64,000 bases of DNA, from NCBI GenBank assembly GCA_030248135.1, contig JASANC010004002.1:32698-96697 (forward strand), read 5' to 3'. The translations under genes were made by a program, and so were the position numbers. The stretch's first letter is position 1, and every line of letters begins with the position of its first letter. Under the pieces are notes generated by a model, which saw nothing but the letters and a program-made list of their open reading frames with translations, did not search any database and had not been told where the DNA came from. Shown piece by piece: positions 57,501-64,000 of the stretch. Origin of the DNA: Theristus sp. LFF4_11. Lineage: Eukaryota; Nematoda; Chromadorea; Monhysterida; Xyalidae.

Positions 57501-60500
57501 AACATACCATCAACAGTCTGGAGAAAATACGTGGTGTTGTTTGCAGCAACATTTTTGTTGCTGATAAAAAGTGGTGAAAACAGTTCACCAAGCTTGTGCT
57601 TTACATCCAAGTGAGCAAAAACTGTTTAGGCTGCAGACAAAGCTTAGGGCTTTTGCTCCTCCCATTGTTGCCGACGGTTATTTCGTTCACATCAGTGATT
57701 TTTCTTGGAAAAAAGTGGTCAGCTATACCCGTTGGTCCACCTCGACAGGCACGTCAACTTGATCCACAATCTCATCCTCTTGTGCACTGTCCACTCCCTC
57801 CAACATCTGCGCAAGTATCACTCGTTTACACTGTAGCAGTTCATCATTGCGCTCCATTGTGTCGAGTAGAATCGGCTCCGATGGCGAGCAACTCAGTGTT
57901 GTTGTTGTCTGATGATTTTTTGAAAATCGAAAAAAGAACTGAAAAAAAGATTAATGGATGCGGAGGGCGTAATGCGACCAACAGCCATGGGCGTTTTTGG
58001 TTTTACTTTCAGGTCACGGTTGTATCCCGCAGCAAAAAGCGTTTGTTGCCGCCAAAAATGTCGTGCTTGAACTTTACAGTTTTGTTCTTTCTACTCCCAA
58101 CAGCCCTCGACCCACCAGTTCATCTCAAAGTTATCACTTGAAATCAACACACCGAAACAAAAATCGAAAACGGTCTGTTTCCATTCAAACGCCGCGCACC
58201 TGCAACGACAGCGACAGCGGCGGCGCGACGGGACTGACGGTCATGACGGCCCAGTGCGGTCGCAGCGGCACACAGCGCACAGTCGCCAGTGACCGCGCGT
58301 GCGGCTCGGCGCACGGCTGCAAGCGGTCGGCGAATGCGGAGACCTCCGTGACGATTCGCTGGTCGGCCAACTGTCTCGGGTGCACGTGGCAGCATTGGCC
58401 GAAGTTGCTGAGCAGCGACGCAGCGCTGGATGCCGGTGTTCGGATGGCGAATGTCTACATTGAACATTATGGTGGAATTGATTGCAATTGAACCGCAACG
58501 GGCTTAGTTACAAACGTGCAGAAAAACGGTTTTCAATTCCGACCGAACCCCTCACAGAGGCGGGCTAAGAAGTTGATTTACAGTTCGACAAACGGTCGTG
58601 AAGGTTGATTGAGAATCACTTTTGAGTCCAGAATATCTTGTGCCCGTTCGCCGACACGCATTTATAACTGAGCCGCCAAAGCTGCGCTGGTGTAATTAAT
58701 TTTTCATATGCGAATAAGTTTAAGTGATGATTTACACATACTTTGATTGATTGCGGGCCGGGAGACAGAATGTAACCACGATGCACGCGTTCTTCCGGCG
58801 ACGTCGGCGGCAACGAGCGACTCGTACACACCATCGGGAGGAAGGCACAGAGTGGCGTTACGATCGACAACTCTGAAAGTAAATTGGAATCTGAAAGTGA
58901 AGAATGTTTGAAAAAAGCGTTAAAAACTGCCAAAACAAATGCATTTTTGATTTTTAGTACCGGTTGTTTGATTTGGAAACTTCGCCGCCGATGTCCGCTT
59001 GTATCGAGTGGCGGTGAACCGCTTCATCGGAAGAATGTTCCTCTCCGGCGAAATTGTTGTCTGGTCTGAAAACAAAATGTGGGACAGTTAGTTCTCAAAT
59101 GTTCTAAAAAGGTACTGTAAGAAAGCGGTTCCAAAATAACGTGTCCAATAAGAAAGCAAAAAACCGCTAAGCTACGGTATGGCCGATTAAACATGGCAGC
59201 TTTTTTCAGGGTTCAAGGAGCGCGCGAATTTTGAATGAAAGAAAAAAGATCTTCAGAAACCAAACTGCGTGCCTAATTTGACCAATTTTTGAAAACCAAT
59301 GGATTATCCGCGCTATTCTGTGCATTCTTTCTCCCTTGCACACATGATTGGGGATTATGTTGGCATTTTTGAAAAAGACAACTCCTAGTCTGCGACTGAT
59401 CCCGCCTTGATGGACTGCCTAATTTACCGTATTACCTCTAATAAACCCCCATGGGGGTTTATTTCTTCAGCGACTTCTGGGGGTGGGGGTTTATTTTGGG
59501 GGGGGGGTTATTTTTTTTGGGGGGGGGGTTATTTGGAAACCATTTTTAGGGGTGGGCAAAATGGCAAAAATACCTTCCATGGCAGGAAGGAAGTCGCAGA
59601 AACTTCTGCTCTACATAGAAATTTCCTTTTACAACAGCCTTTTGTAATGAAATTACCATTAACTCATCCATTTGGGGCCTTTGGTAGCACAATTTCATCA
59701 TTTTCACTGCAACCAGCCACTGAATTCACTGTTTATGTGTATGTTTTTCTGGGTATGTGTTTCAAACAGGTTTCCAATAATCCCCCACGGGGGATTATTT
59801 TTGGGGGGGGATTATTTGGAAACTTGTCGAGGGGGTGGGGGTTTATTTTTTGGGGGGGGGGTTTAATTTTGGGGGGGGTTTAATAGAGGTAATACGGTAT
59901 TCGGCCGTACTGTACATATCAATTGTTGGCTACTTCTTAAGCGATCCAACTCGAAACAGGCTCAGATCACAGGTGTTCTAAAGGACAGAGCCGGTGCGTG
60001 TGGCAAGGTTGTCAGCGCACGGAACGTTTAGCCGTTCATAACAATGTCCCCTGATCTTAAAGGTGCATTCATGGAGCAATATTTAGTGACCGCGTCACTA
60101 AATCCTGTTTCATGAATGCCGCCTGACATCAAGTCACCGGATATGTTGGTATACCTTCGGGTTCTGACGTCGAGCTGAACAGTCGAAAAACAAGAAAGGG
60201 ATTTTGCGAGATGACAGTGGAAAAAACGAACCAACAGTAAAAATCAAATAGTCGTTCTGTACGCTGGCGGCCAGCAGCAGCCGGGGCTCGTCGCGCGGTT
60301 CGGTCGTCAGTTTCACCAGGGTGACTTTTTCGGGCGCGATTTTCGACGAAGGAGTCGAAGAGGCAGGCGACGGCGACTCTTTCTGGAGGCTGTCAATGGT
60401 GCCGCTGTTGGTGCCAGTTCGACGCTCGATCAGTTCTTGCTCGAAGTGCCGCTGCCGGTGAATGATGACACCTGCGCAGATATGAAAAGTTTGGTGAAAT

Positions 60501-60966
60501 CGTGCGCCTCGCCTCGCTTCCGTCATTTATTGAGAACACCGATACTACGTAAATTAGTCAACCAAGTTGCTGAGCTATTATTGGTAGCTGAACAATTTGT
60601 TTTTAATTTTCACGCGTGGTAGAACGAAGTGTTGTGCTGCAGCACGCCAATCGTCGCGTGCCGCTTGCAAAATGTTCGTTTTGTCAAGCTATGTACTAGC
60701 GCCGTAGCTAAACACAGTTTTGTTAAGTAATTTGTTGAGTTGAAGGTGTTCGTTGTGTTTGTCTCTCGTGAGCGTGTGTGTGACAAGTTCTGGCTTGTAG
60801 ACTGTATGTAATGTATCAGATACCTGTGGGAGGCTGCGGCAGTTTGTTGTTGTCGCGTTCTTGTTGATTGACTGATGCTGATTCGGACCGCTTCAATTTT
60901 GGCGTTATGTTGCCAGCCTGTTGCAATTTTTTGATAGTTTTGAACTTTTTCACTCTTTTTGGTGCA
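54527..60966 (-). CDS. Unrecognised single-pass membrane protein, multi-exon
   Basis: I do not recognise the family. Exons with mutually consistent phases: about 60966-60824, 60471-60232, 59060-58981, 58870-58742, 58454-58200, 58071-58018, 57938-57729, 57517-57508 (10-nt microexon), 56738-56684, 56634-about 56412, 55628-55442, 55248-55071, 54684-54527 (stop TGA). The N-terminal part is Lys/Ser-rich, then a Cys-containing region (SNFGQCCHVHPRQLADQ; PHARSLATVRCVPL). One clear membrane helix (YALVAAGSVVLIGFIVSIVI) is followed by a stop-transfer run CRSRASRRK and a long Ser/Thr/Lys/Glu tail with SGDYVMPASP and RISTVDERRRESEF. No signal peptide or start codon was found, so the 5' end is missing or the first exons belong to another gene. 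Exons 58870-58742 and 59060-58981 have a competing frame. Confidence 0.5.
55745..55965 (+). repeat. Dispersed repeat pair, copy 1
   Basis: Shares 'gagcgcgcgaa', 'cattctttctcccttgcacac' and 'aaagacaactcctagtctgcgact' with 59200-59415. No terminal repeats were seen. It lies in an intron of the 54527-60966 gene. Confidence 0.7.
59200..59415 (+). repeat. Dispersed repeat pair, copy 2
   Basis: Same family and orientation as 55745-55965. It ends just before the family F element at 59426. Confidence 0.7.
59426..59898. mobile_element. Family F element, copy 3
   Basis: ACCGTATTACC ... GGTAATACGGT, 473 bp, same orientation as copy 1 with the shared core 'gaaattaccattaactcatcc'. G runs at both arms; no convincing TSD. 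Confidence 0.8.
60055..60125. mobile_element. Tiny foldback MITE
   Basis: 'aggtgcattcatggagcaatatttagtgac' faces 'gtcactaaatcctgtttcatgaatgccgcct' across a 2-bp centre, an almost perfect 70-bp hairpin. The ends AGGTGCATT/AATGCCGCCT resemble those of the 28103 and 46205 elements. Confidence 0.6.
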
Positions 60967-61423
60967 CCACTTTTACATTTTAAAGGGATTGTGATTGTAA
61001 TACCGGTATTATAACGTGAAAGATTAAAAACATTTTTTTAACAAAATTAAGCCACCGTTTTGGTGACGCTTGCTGATCGTCGGTTGATGCCCGCGAGTTC
61101 GAAACGCGTTTTTCTGGCTGTATTCGGTGACGAGACCATGATGATGACACGAGAATGGAAGGGGTGAACTTCAGAATGGAATAAAAACAGTGAATACAAA
61201 AATGGTGCACGAGACGTACAATAAAAATGGTATTGGTGAACAATACACACTGAGCTTTCGCAATTTTATTGGCTGCCAAATCACAAAGCGCTACAAATTC
61301 GTTTCTTTAATTAATTAAAAATATTTGATTAAATTACAGCAATTTGAAAATGTGGTAATATGAGTGATGTGCTGGTGGTGATATGAGTGATGTGCTGATG
61401 GTGATATGAGTGTTGTGCTGGTT

Positions 61424-61472
61424 TGGGGGGGGATTAATGGTGGGGGGGGGGGGTTAATTGGGGTAATATGGT
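61424..61472. mobile_element. Terminal fragment of family F
   Basis: Right-end sequence 'ggattaatggtgggg...ggttaattggggtaatatggt' as in copy 1, preceded by about 25-bp 'tgatatgagtgatgtgctg' repeats at 61359-61420 in place of the rest of the element. Confidence 0.6.
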
Positions 61473-61635
61473 AAAAACAACTGGTAAAAACCGTGCGATG
61501 AAAACACAGAGAGATAATACCGTATTTATGAGCGTCAGACATCAAAAAATAATGCACATTTCCATGCACTCATTGATGCACACGCATAAAACTGCATTTG
61601 TCGAATCAGAGTCAATTAATTTTTCAAAAGCCAAT

Positions 61636-64000
61636 CTATTACTACTAAATTTACAATTTGTCTGTCTGTCCGTCACACTTTTGAATTGGCGCCCATTTTT
61701 TTGTTATTTTTGCCATTTAAGAAAGCTTCATCCCAATCTCAATCTTTATCTTTTTTTAATATCATCACTTGAAATTGTTTAAACAAAGCGCCGCTCTTCA
61801 TAACTGAAAGTCATCATGATACTCTTTTCAAGTTGATACTCTACGGTTATGCCTGTGAGCGACAGTTTTAACGTAATGCACGGTGGGGTAATGGCATATG
61901 TTGCTGCTCAAAACCTGACGAGTGACTGCGAAAGATGTAACAAAACCGTCTTTGACAAAAGTTAGTTATTTTTAATCGGGTCGCAATGGTATTTCCCTAT
62001 TATTTTCACTTTGCAAATGGCTTGGGTTATGTTAGAGTAAACGGGTAAAAAGAACAAGGACTGTAAAACGAGACTTAAAAACGTCACTTTTTTGTTTCTG
62101 CTATTCATTTTCACTTTACAAGAAAGGCTTGGCTTATGTTAGGGTAAACAGGTAAAAGAAGCATTAGCTTTTTGAAACGGGTAATTGAAAAAACGTTGTT
62201 TTTATATTTTTAATTTTACTTCACTTACAAAAAGGCTTGACTTAAGTTAGGGTGAACGGGTAAAAATAGCAAAATCATAAACTTCGCATTTTCACTTTGC
62301 AAAAAAGGCCTGACTTATGTTAAGGTAAACGGGCAAAAAAAGCATTCGCTTTTTTAAAACGGGTAATTGAAAAAAACGTTAATTTTTATACTTTTTATTC
62401 GATCTTACTTCACTTACAAAAAGGCTTGACTTAGATTAGGGTGAACGGGTAAAAATAGCAAAATCATAAACTTCGAATTTTTTATTTATTTAATTACATT
62501 AAAAAATATTGTATTGTACGCGGCTTCACGGCAGCACAAGGTAAATTTTCTTCAGATTGGTTATTCAGTAAACGTTACTGTTTTTTCTTTTAAATTCAAT
62601 GCCACTTCACCAAAAAGCTTGGCATTGATTAAGCTCGGGTCCATTGGCTAGTCTATATTATTAAATTTACAAAGTGTCTGTGCGTGGCACTTTTTTGCAA
62701 TTTGAATTGGCGCCCTTTTTTGCTACTTAAGAAAACTCCATCTCAATTTTCTTAACCTATTTTTTAAATAATGCCAGTTGAGATTGTTTTCTCAAAACGT
62801 CGCTCTTCATAGCTGGAGTCATCATGATACTCTTTGGACAACAGAGACAGTTCAGCGCAGCATGGCAAATGGAAGCGTGGCTGATCAAAACTTGATGATC
62901 GACTGGGAAAGATGTAACAAAACCGTCTTTGAAAAAAGTTTGAAATTTTTTGTTTTAAAAAATCGGGTTGCAAAACGCACATCGACATCGGCATTGCAAG
63001 TTGCACTTTGGATTCAAAACAAGTAAATTTCATTGAAATTGATACTCCATGTTTCATTTTCAAATTGACACTCCATGGTTATGAGCGATAATTTCAACGT
63101 AACGCACGATGGGCAACTGGCAATTGTTGCTGCTCAAAACTTGACGAGCGACTGCGAAAGATGTAACAAAACCGTCTCTGAAGAAAGTTAGTTTTTTAAT
63201 TGGGTCGAAATGGTATTTACCATTCATTTTCACTTTGCAAAATGTTTGGGTCATGTTGGGGTAAACGGGTAAAAAAAGCAGCGATAATTTCAACGTAACG
63301 CACGATGGGCAACTGGCAATTGTTGCTGCTCAAAACTTGACGAGCGACTGCGAAAGATGTAACAAAACCGTCTCTGAAGAAAGTTAGTTTTTTAATTGGG
63401 TCGAAATGGTATTTACCATTCATTTTCACTTTGCAAAATGTTTGGGTCATGTTGGGGTAACCGGGTAAAAGAAGCATTAGCTTTTTAAAACGGGTATTTT
63501 TTAATGAAAAAACGTTAATTTTTTTATTTTTTATTCAATCTTACTTAACTTACAAAAAGGCTTGACTTAGGTTAGTGTGAACGGGTAAAAATAGCAAAAT
63601 CATAAACTTCGCATTTTCACTTTACAAAAAAGGCTTGGCTTAGGTAAACGGGTAAAAAAGCATTAGCTTTTTAAAACGGGTAAATGAAAAAAACCGTTAG
63701 TTTTAATATTTTTATTCAATTTTACTTCACTTACAAAAAGGCTTGCCTTCGGTTAGGGTAAACGGGTAAAAATAACAAAATCATAAACTTCGCATTTTTT
63801 ATTTATTTAAATACATTAAAAAAATATTGTATTGTAGGCGGCTTCACGGCAGCACAAGGTAAATTTTCTTCAGGGTTATTATTCAGTAAACGTTACTGTT
63901 TTTTCTTTCTAAGTCAATGCCACTTCACCAAAAAGGCTTGGCATTGATTAAGCCACATACGCTCGGGTCAATAGGCTAGTCTATATTATTAAATTTACAA
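61636..64000 (+). repeat. Tandem array of about 1.0-1.3-kb units, running off the window
   Basis: Units start with 'ctattactactaaatttac' (61636), 'ctatattattaaatttac' (62653) and again at 63981. Shared blocks in order: 'ttgaattggcgccc', 'cttcatagctggagtcatcatgatac' type, 'gatgtaacaaaaccgtct', several 'aaaggcttgacttaggttagggtgaacgggtaaaa' modules of about 165-180 bp, then 'ggcttcacggcagcacaaggtaaatttt' and 'tcaatgccacttcacc'. Within unit 2, 63085-63270 is repeated almost exactly at 63281-63466 (period 196). No coding capacity. The unit start and 'tctgtctgtc' phrase resemble Helitron-type 5' ends, which is only a suggestion. Confidence 0.75.

Noticed and set aside
57596..58491. Plus-strand ORFs of 164-181 codons
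   Set aside because: They are antisense to a chain of minus exons with consistent phases and better splice signals; no family match.

Overview
The window is nuclear DNA from an animal. It carries six multi-exon genes with GT-AG introns (two introns are GC-AG), no operons, and many non-autonomous DNA transposons. CBF-beta, FOP/CEP43, EB1, a mitochondrial m-AAA protease and pyridoxal kinase are all recognisable. CBF-beta points to Metazoa. Its sequence is very diverged, so I favour a non-vertebrate animal but cannot name the phylum. Exon boundaries were worked out by hand from reading frame, splice sites, intron phase and remembered family sequence. No alignment was run.

Layout: (1) 1.5-12.8 kb, minus strand: CBFB, exons far apart, partial exon duplicates beside exon 3, a SINE in an intron. 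(2) 13-18 kb: no gene I can support. (3) 18.3-23.0 kb: a dense transposon block with one element family inside another four levels deep, ending about 165 bp before the EB1 start codon. (4) 23.2-26.9 kb, plus: EB1 (MAPRE). (5) 28.1-29.4 kb: a foldback element with tandem-repeat arms. (6) 31.1-34.5 kb, plus: CEP43 (FOP), convergent with (7) 39.35-35.45 kb, minus: pyridoxal kinase, with an 8-bp-TSD element just upstream of its start. (8) 51.75-41.5 kb, minus: AFG3-like m-AAA protease in 16 exons, introns carrying MITEs, a SINE and a 1.7-kb element. (9) 52.2-53.65 kb: a second nested transposon. (10) about 60.97-54.53 kb, minus: an unrecognised single-pass membrane protein. (11) 61.6-64.0 kb: a tandem array running off the window end.

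How genes relate: EB1 and FOP are partners in the CAP350-FOP-EB1 centrosomal complex, and here their genes are neighbours on the same strand. The other genes act separately: CBF-beta with RUNX in the nucleus, pyridoxal kinase in vitamin B6 salvage, and AFG3-like protease in inner-membrane quality control. The transposon families explain most of the non-coding sequence. Several have exact target-site duplications, and the unoccupied site can be read in another copy inside this same window.
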